Assembly (NCBI GenBank): GCA_910589105.1
Contig: CAJUST010000001.1
Span: 168,419-232,418 of the forward strand
Direction: 5' to 3'
Length of the DNA: 64,000 nt
Source: an uncultured Lachnospiraceae bacterium
Lineage (GTDB): Bacteria > Bacillota > Clostridia > Lachnospirales > Lachnospiraceae
Under the pieces are notes generated by a model, which saw only the letters and a program-made list of their open reading frames with translations, ran no database searches and had not been told where the DNA came from. The position numbers were made by a program, and so were the translations under genes. The stretch's first letter is position 1. Each line of letters starts with the position of its first letter. This document shows positions 43,545 to 54,026 of the stretch, piece after piece.

Positions 43545-45293
43545 ATGGAAAATAAAGCATTTGGCATTGACCTTGGAACGACCTATTCTTGTATTAGTTA
43601 TGTAGATGATATTTCAGGAGAGCCGGTTGTAGTAGATAACAGTGAAGGGACTAATGTAACGCCGTCCATTGTGTGTTTTGAAGATGAGGACACTATTGTT
43701 GTCGGCAACGTTGCAAAAGAAACGGCAGTGGTATCGCCGGAAGCCACCTGTGAATTTGTGAAGCGCAGAATGGGGGTGGATAAGGTAGCGATTACATATA
43801 ATGGAACAGATTATTCCCCAGAGCAGATTTCTTCTTTGATTTTAAAAAAACTGGTGAAAGATGCGGAAGAAGCCCTAGATACAAAAATCAAGGATGTTGT
43901 AATCACCTGTCCCGCTTATTTTGGGATTGCAGAGAAAACAGCGACGGAAAATGCCGGGAAAATGGCAGGTTTAAATGTGCTTGAAATTATCAATGAGCCG
44001 ACGGCGGCCGCGCTTTGTTATGGAAGCCTCCGCGACGTAGAAGACAAAACGATACTAGTCTATGACTTGGGCGGCGGCACGTTTGATGTAACGATTATCC
44101 GCGTTACTCCGGAAGAAATTGTCGCAATCGCAACGGACGGCGACCATCAGTTGGGCGGAAAAGACTGGGACACGGCAGTGATGAACTGTGTGGAGGAAGT
44201 ATTTCGTGACCAAAAATCGTTTGACGATGAATTTGATTTAGAAGCCCAGCAGGATTTGCGTCTGCGGGCGGAAAAAGCAAAACAGCAGCTTACAGGGAGG
44301 CCGAAAACAAAAGTAATCGTACAGGCTTCCGGCGCAAAGGCAAATATAGAATTTACAAGAGATGAGTTTGATGAAATCACAAGCGCGCTCCTTAGCCAGA
44401 CATTAGATAAAACAAAAGCTGCGATTGAAGCGGCTGAAAAAAAAGGCGTGACAAAAATAGATGAAATTATTTTAGTGGGCGGTTCCTGTAAAATGCCTCA
44501 GGTACGCGCGGCAGTGGAAGGCGCTTATCCTGATATTCCGGTTAAGATGTTCGAGCCGAATACGGCAGTTGCAAAAGGCGCTGCGCTTCATGCGGAGGCA
44601 TTGTCTAAAGGACACGTCGAGTTACAAAAATGGCGGGATGAACTAAAAGAAGCGGTGGAAAACCTGAATAAAGACAGGGCGCAGGAAGATAAAATTGATA
44701 TTGACACACTGACGGAGGATACGATTTCCAAGGAGGACATGGAAGCGATCAAGAAAGAAGTGGAAAAGAACGGCGGCGATGCGCAGAAGGTGAAATTTGC
44801 CATTGGCGGGAAAGCCAGAGAAGGCGGCAAACAAGGCCCCGTGTTAAGAAATATCACATCGAAAAGTTTTGGCGTCCAGATCGTAAGAGATGAAATGGTA
44901 GACGGTAAAATGGAAATGGTGTATAAGATTGCGAATTTAATCCAAAAACAGGATGCTGTGCCTGTAACAGTGACACAGGAATTTGGAACGGCATATGCCA
45001 ATATGGAAAATGCGGAAATCGTTGTGTTTGAAACAGAGGTGACGGAAGAAGTCTATGACGTAGGATCGAATAGGGTTTTGGGCGCAGCAGTTTTAAATCT
45101 TCCGCCCAATTTGCCGGAAGGGGCGCCAATTCAGATTACATTCAGTTTGTCGACCGACGGCCTGTTAAGTATGAAAGGCGTGGATATGACTTCTAATCAG
45201 GAAGTGAAAACGATCTTAAAGACGGATAGTATTTTGACAGAGGAAGACGTGGCGGCGCAGACGCAGGCGTTAAAGGGAATCCGCCTGAATTAA
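43545..45293 (+). CDS. Hsp70-family chaperone (DnaK-like)
   Basis: A 582-residue ATP-driven chaperone. Nucleotide-binding motifs are FGIDLGTTYSC (phosphate 1), VYDLGGGTFDVTI (phosphate 2) and EIILVGGSCKMP (adenosine). NEPTAAALCYG is also present. After the ATPase domain comes a charged helical insert (about 345-410), then a short beta substrate-binding domain; the alpha lid of DnaK is missing. It is thus not the housekeeping DnaK but an accessory paralog, working with the GrpE-like and J-like neighbours. A second Hsp70 follows 25 bases later. Confidence 0.92.
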   Translation: MENKAFGIDLGTTYSCISYVDDISGEPVVVDNSEGTNVTPSIVCFEDEDTIVVGNVAKETAVVSPEATCEFVKRRMGVDKVAITYNGTDYSPEQISSLILKKLVKDAEEALDTKIKDVVITCPAYFGIAEKTATENAGKMAGLNVLEIINEPTAAALCYGSLRDVEDKTILVYDLGGGTFDVTIIRVTPEEIVAIATDGDHQLGGKDWDTAVMNCVEEVFRDQKSFDDEFDLEAQQDLRLRAEKAKQQLTGRPKTKVIVQASGAKANIEFTRDEFDEITSALLSQTLDKTKAAIEAAEKKGVTKIDEIILVGGSCKMPQVRAAVEGAYPDIPVKMFEPNTAVAKGAALHAEALSKGHVELQKWRDELKEAVENLNKDRAQEDKIDIDTLTEDTISKEDMEAIKKEVEKNGGDAQKVKFAIGGKAREGGKQGPVLRNITSKSFGVQIVRDEMVDGKMEMVYKIANLIQKQDAVPVTVTQEFGTAYANMENAEIVVFETEVTEEVYDVGSNRVLGAAVLNLPPNLPEGAPIQITFSLSTDGLLSMKGVDMTSNQEVKTILKTDSILTEEDVAAQTQALKGIRLN

Positions 45294-45318
45294 ATTAAAA
45301 CAATGTGGGGGAAATGAA

Positions 45319-47415
45319 ATGAGAGTAGGAATAGATCTTGGAACAACATACTGCGCAATCGCTTATATTGACCCTAAAACGGGGAAGGCGAAAGTGATTC
45401 AGAACAGCGAAGGAAAATCCATCACGCCTTCCGTACTCTATTTTGATCCAAATGGGTCAGTTTTGCATGGAGAAGAAGCGAAAGCCTATGTGGAAGAAGG
45501 GTCTGACCGCACAGCGAATTATTTTAAATATTATATGGGTGACGAAACGTATGCGATCTGCCAGAATGGCAGAGATTATACAGCGGTTGATCTTTCGGCT
45601 GAACTTTTAAAGGGCATTGTAAAAGAGGCGGAACAGGAAACGGGAGAACATATAGGGGAAGCGGTGATAACAGTTCCGGCGTATTTTAACCACCTTCAGC
45701 GTCAGGCGACGATGCGCGCGGGGCAGAACGCAGGCCTTACTGTTTTAAATATCATTAGTGAGCCGACAGCGGCCGTGTTCGCTTATGGGATACACGGTTC
45801 AGGGATAAACCAGACGGTTTTAGTCTATGACTTGGGCGGCGGCACATTTGACGTGACAATCGCCCGTATTACAGACGATAGGATCGATGTGTTAGGTACG
45901 GACGGGGATCACAGGCTTGGCGGGAAAAACTGGGACGACGCTCTTTCAAATTACCTCGCAGATTGTTTTTATGATGAATTTGGCATAGACGTTGGCAAAG
46001 ATACAGAAAGCAATATTATGCTTCAGGCAATTTCCGAAAATACAAAAAAATAGCTTACGGAAAAGAAAAGCGCTAAAGCAGTGATTTACTGTAAGGGATG
46101 TAGAGGCGCGTATGAAATTACAGACGAGATTTTTGCAGAGATTACGTCCTATAATTTAAACCGGACAAAAGACATTATACAAAAACTCTTTGATGAGCTT
46201 CAAATAGGCTGGGAGCAGATTGACGGCGTACTGCTTGTGGGCGGCTCTACACGCATGAAGCAGGTGAAAACATATCTAACGGATATGTGTGGAAAACCTC
46301 CAATGAACGGCGTTAATGTAGATGAAGCCGTCGCGCTTGGAGCCGCAATCCGCGCTAATATTGACCGCAATGGCTTGGCGGCGCCGGTTGAATCAGGCAG
46401 TTTGTTTTCGATTGGCGGTTCTGTCTCAAAACCGCAGTTTTCCATTGCCGGAGCGAAGAAAATAAGCGATGCCACGGCGCACAGCATGGGAATGATTGCT
46501 GTCAGCCAAGACGGGGAACGGTTTGTCAACAGCATAATGATAAAAAAGAATTCCAAGATTCCGTCGGAAGTTACAAAGTCATATGAGCTTGGCGTTTCTA
46601 AGAAACAGGAAAACCGTTTGGAGGTATACATGCTTCAGGGAGAGGAGGAAACGCTTGTATGGCCGCTAAATTGTACAGTTCTTGGAAAGTATGTTTTTAC
46701 AGGCATAAAGGCAGGCGGGCAGAGAAAAGAAACGATCGATGTAACTTTTTATTATGATGAAAATAATATAGTCAATGTCACGGCAAGGCAAAAAAGGACG
46801 GGGAGCCTTTTGGATTTGAAGATTGAACAGGCAGAAGATGACATGGACTGGGTTGTGGGAAACCCAAAAAACAGGGAAGGAACTTCTATGCCGCCCGAGC
46901 TGGCAGTTCTTTTAGCGGTCGATTTATCTGGGAGCATGGAAGGCGAAGGGATTACGGAAGCAAGAAAGGCGGCAGTCAGCTTTGTCAGGCAATTTGATAT
47001 GGAGTATACAAAAATTGGGATTATCAATTTTGCAAACCAGTCGATTTTATATCAGCCATTGACCGATGACAGAAACAGGCTGATTGTAAAAATCCAAGAT
47101 TGGGAGATTAATGGAGACAATATTGGATATGGGACAAGCGCGGAACCCTTCACGCTTGCGTATGAAGTGCTAAATTCCTATGAAACGGATATGAAATACG
47201 TCATTGTTTTAACGGACGGGTTTTGGAAATTTCAGGATCTTGCGATAGCGGCTGCGAAAAAATGTCATAAAAATAATATGGAAGTGATTGCGCTTGGATT
47301 TGCGGATGCAAATACAGAATTTTTGGATGCAATCGCTTCCAGAAAAGATTTTTCAGCGTTTACAGATCTTTCTGAATTAGAGACAACGCTGACCGGCATT
47401 GCGAAGATGATGTAA
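45319..47415 (+). pseudogene. Hsp70-vWA fusion protein, interrupted by one in-frame amber codon
   Basis: One frame of 698 codons broken at TAG 46051-46053. The first part (45319-46053) holds the Hsp70 ATPase start: GIDLGTTYCAIAYI, SEPTAAVFAYG and LVYDLGGGTFDVTI. The stop falls after SENTKK and before LTEKKSAKA, exactly where Hsp70s have glutamine (K-K-Q-L-T/S), so a C-to-T change of CAG is the simplest origin. The rest (46054-47415) completes the ATPase (LLVGGSTRMKQV), a beta substrate domain and a C-terminal vWA domain with MIDAS motif DLSGSME (about residue 535). A weak GTG at 46081 could restart translation. Either decayed, phase-variant, suppressed or a sequencing error. Confidence 0.85.
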
Positions 47416-47433
47416 TGGTAAGAGGAGAGAGAA

Positions 47434-50400
47434 ATGGGAAGAGGAGCGGACAACTTTTATCTGATTTTAGGGCTGGATTTCTTAAAGCCGGAATCTGACC
47501 AGAAAGTCATACTAAAACGCCTTAATGAAAAACAGAAGTTTTGGGATAAAAATAGGGAGCACAGGGAAAAGGGACCTAAATATCGGCAATATAGCCAGTG
47601 GGTGCCAATTATCGCAAGCACGATGGCAAAGGAATCCTCACGCAATGCAGAAGCGAACGACGCGAGGGCATATGTGCAGCAGCGTCTGAGTGAAAATAAA
47701 AGGCATTTAGGCGGAAAGCAGAAGATTGATTCCTCTACGGCAGAGGCGATGATGGAGCTGTGTGGGCTTAGCGTAGAATTAAAAGATTTGTTTGAAAAGC
47801 TGGCGAATGTGCAAATATCGGATGAGAACGAAGAAATAAAAAAAGAAGATCCAAATCCGAAGCCAACTGGATTTGCAAGATTTTCCAAGTTAAAAGGTTC
47901 AGAGAAATATTTGTCCGTATTGAGAAAAACAGATTTATATCATTTTTTGGCGGACAGTGAAGAACAGGCAGATCAAATCGGAATCAGAAACCTGTCCGGA
48001 AAAGATTTGCTGGAAAAACATTTAGCGCCCATTAAAAAGGCATTTGAACATGACCGTGGAAATGAGGGTACGGCAGTCAAAGAGTTAGCATCTCTTTGCG
48101 AAGATATATTTGATCCTGCCCATCCAGAAAGGAAGGAAGAATACGACCTCTATTTAATCTGGAAGCAAAAAGATGAGATCATAACGAAAATGGTGGCTTT
48201 TTCCGGTAAAAACAGAAAACTGGAGCAGGGACAGCAGGAACCTTTTGTTGATGCCCTGACCCAGATTTTGAAAGACAGGGAATCGGCGGTAAAAGTTTTT
48301 CAGCAAATTTGCATATTTAAAGACATTTCGTTTTCTTCTGTACAGGAGAACAAAAACAGGGTGGCGTGCGGGCACTGTTTTGCGATGGTGGACATTTCCC
48401 ATGGAGAGCGTAAATGCTCAGTCTGCGGCAGTGACTTATACATCAAATGCCCGAACCCGGATTGTAAGAAAGAAGTCCTTGCATCTTCGAGAGCCTGCGG
48501 CTACTGCGGGACGGATATGAATTTAGCGCAAAAGGCGGAACAGCTTTGCAATATGGCCAAGGCGGCGATTGCCAGTATGGATATTGCAAAAGCAAGGGGC
48601 GCCCTTGCGAGGGCGGAACAGCTTTTGAAGGGATATGCTAAAACGGTAAAGTTAAGCGCTGAACTTGAGAAATTGGAACGGTCGTTTTCGAAGGAACTCG
48701 AAAATTTGGATGCATTGATTGCAAAAAAAGAATTTTATCACGCGAATGATGTATTAAAAACAATTTTGCAAAAAGCGCCGACAGCGCAGATTGCTCAGGC
48801 TGTCTTGGTGGAAAATGCAGTCAAAGAAGCGGAAAATCTTTATCAATCAGCGCTTACAAAGAAAACGGAAGGTGAATTGATTCAGATATGTTCCCAGATT
48901 GTCAACTTGTGTGTGGATTATCCGGGAGTAGAGGCTCTGATTTTAAAATTTCCTCCGAAACCTGTTTCTAATATTAAAATTTTGGCGGATACAGCTACAT
49001 GCGTTAATACATTGACATGGGATAAAAGCCCGTCAGAAGGAGAGATTTGCTATAAAATTATCCGAAAAGAAAATACTGCGGCCGCATCGGTTGGAGATAA
49101 AAGCGCGGAAGAAATTGGAGAGGCGGGGATTCCCCGTTTTGTAGATGAACATGTAAGAGCCGGAGTGGATTATTATTACAGTATTTATACAATCCGCGCA
49201 GGAGCCGCATCGGAGCCTGCGTTTGCCCATGCAGTAAATTTGGCGGAAGCGAATTTAATCCGGACGGAAGAAGGAGATGGTTATGTCAGGGCGGAATGGA
49301 AACCGTTAGGAGGACATGCCGCCGCGGAAGTCTGGCGGATAGAAGGCGAGACGCCGCCGTGTCGCGGTGAAGGCGAAAGAATTACATCGGGCAGTAATTA
49401 TTTTATGGACGACGCCGTAGAAAATGACCGCGCATACAGTTATCTTATTACGGTGAAATACCAGACTGGTGGAAAAAGCGTTTTTACGAATGGGGTTTCC
49501 ATTACGCTGTTCCCATCTTCTGTCCCAGAGCCGGTAGAAGATTTGACGGTTTCCAATGTGGAGGATGATATCTTTGAAGCGGTTTTTTCGTATGAAGGTG
49601 AGGAAAAAGTGTCGCTTTACTGCGCAGAGCAGAGAACCTCATTTCAGTATGGAGATATAGTCGGCATGGATAAGGTGACGGCAGCTTTAAAGCCGCTTGA
49701 GATTCTTTCATCGTCGAAAAACAGCGTAAGGTTCCGTTTAAAAGACAATAAAAAATATGTCATTGTGCCGGTAAGCATTAAACATAATACTGCGGTCATC
49801 GGGGAATGCGCCGCTGTAGCCAAAATGGAAAAAATCCAGATAAAAGGTATGGAATGGGTTAATTCCACGCTGCATATCCGCATGGAATGGCCAAAAGAAG
49901 CCGTTTTAGCGATTGCTCTTTATGGAACAGACAGTTATGCCAAAAATCTGGAAGACCGCGCAGGCAAAACATCTCGGAGCGTCAGTAAAAAACAATTTGA
50001 AGCGGACGGCGCGCTTTTACTGAAAAACATAGAGAAAAAAGATTATTTTATTACGTTATTCTCCGCATGCAGAGTCAATGGGGAGCTTGTCTATTCAGAT
50101 GGCGCACGGCTGACTTTTACAAATAAGGAAAAGACGGATATCCACTATACGATCAGGCGGAAAGGCTTTCTCAACAAACAGGTAGAAATTGAATTTAAAA
50201 GCACAGTAAAAACGTTTGCCCTGCCAGAGATTGACCTGATTTCAAAACAACATGCCGTTCCGGTTTATGCAAATTCAGGAAACCTTGCGCGACACATTGC
50301 GGCTCAGGAAGTCTGTGGAAGCCACATTGAGCTGTTTGAAGCAAAATCTTTTCCCAAAGACAGTTATATCAAAGCGTTTTTTACAGATGAAGATATAAAT

Positions 50401-50451
50401 GACAAATTAAGCCTGCGTCCGGCGTATGGCACGGATTTTAAAGTAAATTAA
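47434..50451 (+). CDS. Multidomain protein: J-like start, zinc ribbons, FN3-like sandwiches
   Basis: A 1005-residue cytoplasmic protein. Residues 5-100 look like a J-domain variant (NFYLILGLDFLKPE, then basic helices) without the H-P-D loop needed to stimulate Hsp70. Zinc ribbons follow at about 312-360 (C312/C315 with C328/C331, then CPNPDCKKE and ACGYCG). A helical segment spans about 365-500, and several beta-sandwich domains of FN3 type lie at about 510-900 (first: PVSNIKILADTATCVNTLTW). No membrane segment is seen. Position between Hsp70-vWA and GTPase genes suggests an adaptor that couples chaperones to the GTPase module. Confidence 0.65.
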   Translation: MGRGADNFYLILGLDFLKPESDQKVILKRLNEKQKFWDKNREHREKGPKYRQYSQWVPIIASTMAKESSRNAEANDARAYVQQRLSENKRHLGGKQKIDSSTAEAMMELCGLSVELKDLFEKLANVQISDENEEIKKEDPNPKPTGFARFSKLKGSEKYLSVLRKTDLYHFLADSEEQADQIGIRNLSGKDLLEKHLAPIKKAFEHDRGNEGTAVKELASLCEDIFDPAHPERKEEYDLYLIWKQKDEIITKMVAFSGKNRKLEQGQQEPFVDALTQILKDRESAVKVFQQICIFKDISFSSVQENKNRVACGHCFAMVDISHGERKCSVCGSDLYIKCPNPDCKKEVLASSRACGYCGTDMNLAQKAEQLCNMAKAAIASMDIAKARGALARAEQLLKGYAKTVKLSAELEKLERSFSKELENLDALIAKKEFYHANDVLKTILQKAPTAQIAQAVLVENAVKEAENLYQSALTKKTEGELIQICSQIVNLCVDYPGVEALILKFPPKPVSNIKILADTATCVNTLTWDKSPSEGEICYKIIRKENTAAASVGDKSAEEIGEAGIPRFVDEHVRAGVDYYYSIYTIRAGAASEPAFAHAVNLAEANLIRTEEGDGYVRAEWKPLGGHAAAEVWRIEGETPPCRGEGERITSGSNYFMDDAVENDRAYSYLITVKYQTGGKSVFTNGVSITLFPSSVPEPVEDLTVSNVEDDIFEAVFSYEGEEKVSLYCAEQRTSFQYGDIVGMDKVTAALKPLEILSSSKNSVRFRLKDNKKYVIVPVSIKHNTAVIGECAAVAKMEKIQIKGMEWVNSTLHIRMEWPKEAVLAIALYGTDSYAKNLEDRAGKTSRSVSKKQFEADGALLLKNIEKKDYFITLFSACRVNGELVYSDGARLTFTNKEKTDIHYTIRRKGFLNKQVEIEFKSTVKTFALPEIDLISKQHAVPVYANSGNLARHIAAQEVCGSHIELFEAKSFPKDSYIKAFFTDEDINDKLSLRPAYGTDFKVN

Positions 50452-50480
50452 AGAGGATTGCTATTTAGGAGGAAGAAGAA

Positions 50481-51719
50481 ATGGCAAAAAAATACACATG
50501 TCCCTATTGTTTTAAAGAGCATGAATTTGAAGATGTGGAATTTCGGTGTGTCAATGGGTTTTGCAGTGAGAAAACGCAAGATGAAAAATACGCCCAGTAT
50601 TTGGGGTTAAAGAAGGAATCAATGCCGCTGACAAACGCGACATTTTGCGCGAAAACGGTTTTGCCGAAATTGTTCCGCGGCCGTTATATGCCGATGTGGG
50701 AGAATTGCCCGTTTTGTGAAACAAAGACGTCAATCCGGGTTTGCCCGGACTGCCATAATGAGCTTCCGGAAGGAATCCAAGATAATGAAGATATGATAAT
50801 CGCGATTGTAGGGAGCCGTGATACGGGAAAAACGCATTTTATTTCTGTATTAATCAATGAACTGCAAAAGAGGATATGCCCTACGGTTTTCAATGGAATT
50901 TTTAATCCTATGAATGATGCGGTGCATAATCATTATATGGATCATTTTTACAACAGGGTTTATATACAAAAACAGTTACAGGATTTAACGGCGACAGCAA
51001 ACCAGAGAGGGGAAATATCCGTAAGGAAGCCGTTAATTTATGAAATGATTATTCCGTTGGACGACAAAGGGAAGCGTGTCCGCAAGTTTACATTTGTATT
51101 TTACGATACCGCGGGTGAAGATTTAAAAAGTGAAGCGGTGATGAAGACGGTAAACCGTTATATCTGTAAAGCGGCGGGAATTATCTTTTTGCTTGACCCG
51201 CTTCAGATTATGGAGCTGCGGAACAATATGGATGAAGATGAAATCAAAACGTCTTCTTCTATTCTGGAAAATGAGATTGTATCGCAAGAAATGGTTTTAC
51301 AGAGAATTGCAAATGTAATCCGTGAGGATAAAGGAATGAAAAAATCGCAGAAAATCAATGTGCCTACAGCAATCGCGTTTTCGAAATTTGATGTGTTAAA
51401 ACGTTTCTTCCCAAAAGGCAGCATAGTATTGGAGCCTTCGAGTTATCTGCGGGAAGGGCAGCTTGATAAAAGCGAATGGTTTACTGTAAGCAATGAGATA
51501 GAAGCGATGCTCAATGAGTGGGGAGCGGGCGGATTTGCCACACAGGTAAAAATGACGTTTGACAGGTATACATATAGCGCCGTATCGGCTTTGGGGCAGC
51601 GTCCGATATTGTCGAAATCGGGAGGGGCGAAAGAAATTGCAAGCCAGCCGATGCCGCATCGGGTAGAAGATCCGTTTTTATGGCTCTTAAAAGAAAACCG
51701 GGTTATCAAAGAAAAATAG
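50481..51719 (+). CDS. GTPase with N-terminal zinc ribbons, DO-GTPase2-like
   Basis: A 412-residue P-loop GTPase. Zinc-ribbon cysteines lie at the start (YTCPYCF and FRCVNGFC) and at about 75-95 (NCPFCETK and VCPDCHNE). The GTPase core has P loop GSRDTGKTH (G111, K117, T118), G3 FYDTAGED (D209) and G4-like FSKFD (K302, D304). This layout matches the DO-GTPase2 type named in comparative studies of bacterial NTP-dependent conflict systems, whose usual neighbour is a GAP1 protein, and such a gene follows 12 bases later. Role inferred: signalling switch of the block. Confidence 0.8.
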   Translation: MAKKYTCPYCFKEHEFEDVEFRCVNGFCSEKTQDEKYAQYLGLKKESMPLTNATFCAKTVLPKLFRGRYMPMWENCPFCETKTSIRVCPDCHNELPEGIQDNEDMIIAIVGSRDTGKTHFISVLINELQKRICPTVFNGIFNPMNDAVHNHYMDHFYNRVYIQKQLQDLTATANQRGEISVRKPLIYEMIIPLDDKGKRVRKFTFVFYDTAGEDLKSEAVMKTVNRYICKAAGIIFLLDPLQIMELRNNMDEDEIKTSSSILENEIVSQEMVLQRIANVIREDKGMKKSQKINVPTAIAFSKFDVLKRFFPKGSIVLEPSSYLREGQLDKSEWFTVSNEIEAMLNEWGAGGFATQVKMTFDRYTYSAVSALGQRPILSKSGGAKEIASQPMPHRVEDPFLWLLKENRVIKEK

Positions 51720-51731
51720 GGAGGAAAAGAA

Positions 51732-54011
51732 ATGGGGATAAATCAGGCGCTTTTTACTTCTTCTGCCCGTGGAATCAGTAAGGGCGGGGGATTGGGCTTA
51801 CATAGTTATAACAGGACATGCAGTGACATGGAACTGAGGGAATTTGAGCAGGGGTTCTGCCACTATTCCTATCAGGGCGACAGCAGCGAAATACCGAATC
51901 TGCCCAAAAAAATGCTGTATAAGAAAATTGATGGAGATCGGTATCTATTGGCAAGCGTGACTTATTTGGGAAAGGATTATCTCAAGGAGCAAGGGCGTAT
52001 GGGAAACCTTCTTAGCCATATGTATTCTTTTGAGAGAAAAGACCTTACGAAATATCCGATGGAATTTTGCGCAAGCCCTGATTTCCGTTATGAAATGGAA
52101 TCTGATGAAGTGGACGGCAGCAGGCGCGTAGAGTATCTTTCTGAAGTAAGCGGCGTTAGGACGGGGACGAAAGTCATGCGTGAAACTGTACAGGCATTTT
52201 TAGAAGCAGAGCCTTGGAGAATTGATTTTTTCAGAAATCTTTTAGCGGCGGTTTTTCATAGGGATGCAGTCCATAAAGTAATCCTTTCCGACAGCCATGA
52301 ACATATTTTGATGTGGCTTGCGGCGGTTGAATTTGCTCTGCCATTGCAGTGCGCAATAGAACTTTCTTTCTCCAGTTATGAAGAAAATCCAATGATTTCG
52401 GAGTTTGATATCCGCGGCATGGCATCTGGGCTTAGCGTGGGAAGTTGTGAAGAATACGCCGCAAGCGGGCAGTATTATGTATTTGACGGGAATCATCAGG
52501 CTTATCCCAAATTTGATATAACGGAGGGTTATTTTCAGTATGGAATTTTATTTGGCATAGACAGTATTCAGGGGTTTTGTGATTTTATGAAATCATATGG
52601 ATATTATGGCGTAGATATGGATATTTGCGCCGGATACAATCTCTACCAAATGGTACAGGGAGGAATGGATCTTCTGGGAGAAAAGGAGTTTCAGGATGCA
52701 GTTTCATTTGAAAGCAAGTATGGAGATCGCGCCACATACAGGCAGATTTTAGAAAACCAGTTTGAAAAAATAGAAGGAAATTACACACCAGATCTTTCAG
52801 TGTTAAAAAGCATTTATGTCTGGCTGATTGGGTATTTTCAGAAACCGCTTACGATAAAAGACTTGGAGTTTGCGGTCGCATACGCTGTTCGGCTGGAGCG
52901 GTATGGAAAGGACAATACTAAACTTGTAAATGCAAGAAAGCAGATGTGGGAATTTATCTATGAAACGATGGTGCAGAGCAAACAGAAAACGGCGCTTGCT
53001 TTTTTGCTTGAGAAGTTAAAAGAGGCGGGATTGTATGAACATATTGGAGAGTTTAGCCGTTATCTGATCCAGTTTGCAAACGAAGATACGGCTGCAAAAA
53101 GGCTTGGCCGTCTGTTCACTATGCTGTGGGAGGCTGTGCCGCAGACAGAATACCGGTATTTCGATGCGGTTGTTGAGACAGAAGCGAACCGGCTTGCCGC
53201 ATATGATGGAAAAGAGCGGTACAGGGAAGCGCTGCTTGCTTTTTTGAAAGTTCAGGAACTGGGATATGGGCAGGTGCATGGGAAGGGAATGGAAAAGCTG
53301 ATAGCCTTTCTATCGTGCGGAACAAATTTCGAAGATTTAAAACCCAGAAAACAGGGGCTGATTCATAGAAAAAAAGAAAACCGTGACGAGCTGGAACAGC
53401 TTCAGGCAAAAGCCGCATTTGAAGCGTTTAATTATGCGCAGAAGCATAACAAAAATATATCTATTGCAAACATCAGGCTTTTGCATTTAGGCAAGTGCAT
53501 CCAAAATGCGTTTGAATTGGAAAAACCGCTGGAAAAGGTTAAAACGCTCCGGATTTATTCGGATTATCCGGTGGATATGGAACGGATTTCGCATGATGAA
53601 TTTGAGTTTTATTTGGATATTCTGTGTGAGACGATTTTTACAATGCAGTTAGATAAGTCGGATTATATGCAGCTTTTGACGTATTGGATTTTGGAAAAAC
53701 GGCAGAAAAGCATATTAATGCAAAAATTTTTGTCCGGTGAAATGAACAGCGTAAAAAAGGATAGTGAAGCAGGCGGGCTTATAAGTCTTCTGTCAGCGCT
53801 TAAGAATCTGAATGATGAGGAATATACAGAAGCGTTTCAAAAGAATCTCTTTTTGCTTAAGGAATCACAGCGCGTTAGGGCGGCGGATTTAATGAAAAAA
53901 GAGTATGGAGCGGACAATGAAGGCTATCGGTTTTGGCGGCAGTTAATACGCGGAGAAAAACCGACTGAAAAAAGTCTGACAAAGAAATTTCCGAAATTTG
54001 GGAAAAGGTAA
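51732..54011 (+). CDS. GTPase-associated protein 1 (GAP1-like)
   Basis: A 759-residue protein right after the GTPase. The N-terminal domain (about 1-130) has the GAP1-N2 look: SSARGISKGGGLGLHSYNRT, FCHYSYQGD, then R-M-G-N-L-L-S-H-M-Y. A middle alpha/beta part (about 150-270) contains FRNLLAAVFHR and LPLQCAIELSFSSY. The rest is helical repeats to the end. No catalytic motif is evident. In known layouts this family is paired with DO-GTPases and is thought to regulate or be regulated by them; that is family knowledge, not visible here. Confidence 0.75.
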   Translation: MGINQALFTSSARGISKGGGLGLHSYNRTCSDMELREFEQGFCHYSYQGDSSEIPNLPKKMLYKKIDGDRYLLASVTYLGKDYLKEQGRMGNLLSHMYSFERKDLTKYPMEFCASPDFRYEMESDEVDGSRRVEYLSEVSGVRTGTKVMRETVQAFLEAEPWRIDFFRNLLAAVFHRDAVHKVILSDSHEHILMWLAAVEFALPLQCAIELSFSSYEENPMISEFDIRGMASGLSVGSCEEYAASGQYYVFDGNHQAYPKFDITEGYFQYGILFGIDSIQGFCDFMKSYGYYGVDMDICAGYNLYQMVQGGMDLLGEKEFQDAVSFESKYGDRATYRQILENQFEKIEGNYTPDLSVLKSIYVWLIGYFQKPLTIKDLEFAVAYAVRLERYGKDNTKLVNARKQMWEFIYETMVQSKQKTALAFLLEKLKEAGLYEHIGEFSRYLIQFANEDTAAKRLGRLFTMLWEAVPQTEYRYFDAVVETEANRLAAYDGKERYREALLAFLKVQELGYGQVHGKGMEKLIAFLSCGTNFEDLKPRKQGLIHRKKENRDELEQLQAKAAFEAFNYAQKHNKNISIANIRLLHLGKCIQNAFELEKPLEKVKTLRIYSDYPVDMERISHDEFEFYLDILCETIFTMQLDKSDYMQLLTYWILEKRQKSILMQKFLSGEMNSVKKDSEAGGLISLLSALKNLNDEEYTEAFQKNLFLLKESQRVRAADLMKKEYGADNEGYRFWRQLIRGEKPTEKSLTKKFPKFGKR

Positions 54012-54026
54012 GGCGGAGATATAAAT

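Noticed and set aside
46051..46053. TAG read as pyrrolysine or programmed readthrough
   Set aside because: No pyl genes or stimulatory structure are seen, and the position is a conserved glutamine, so a nonsense change is simpler.
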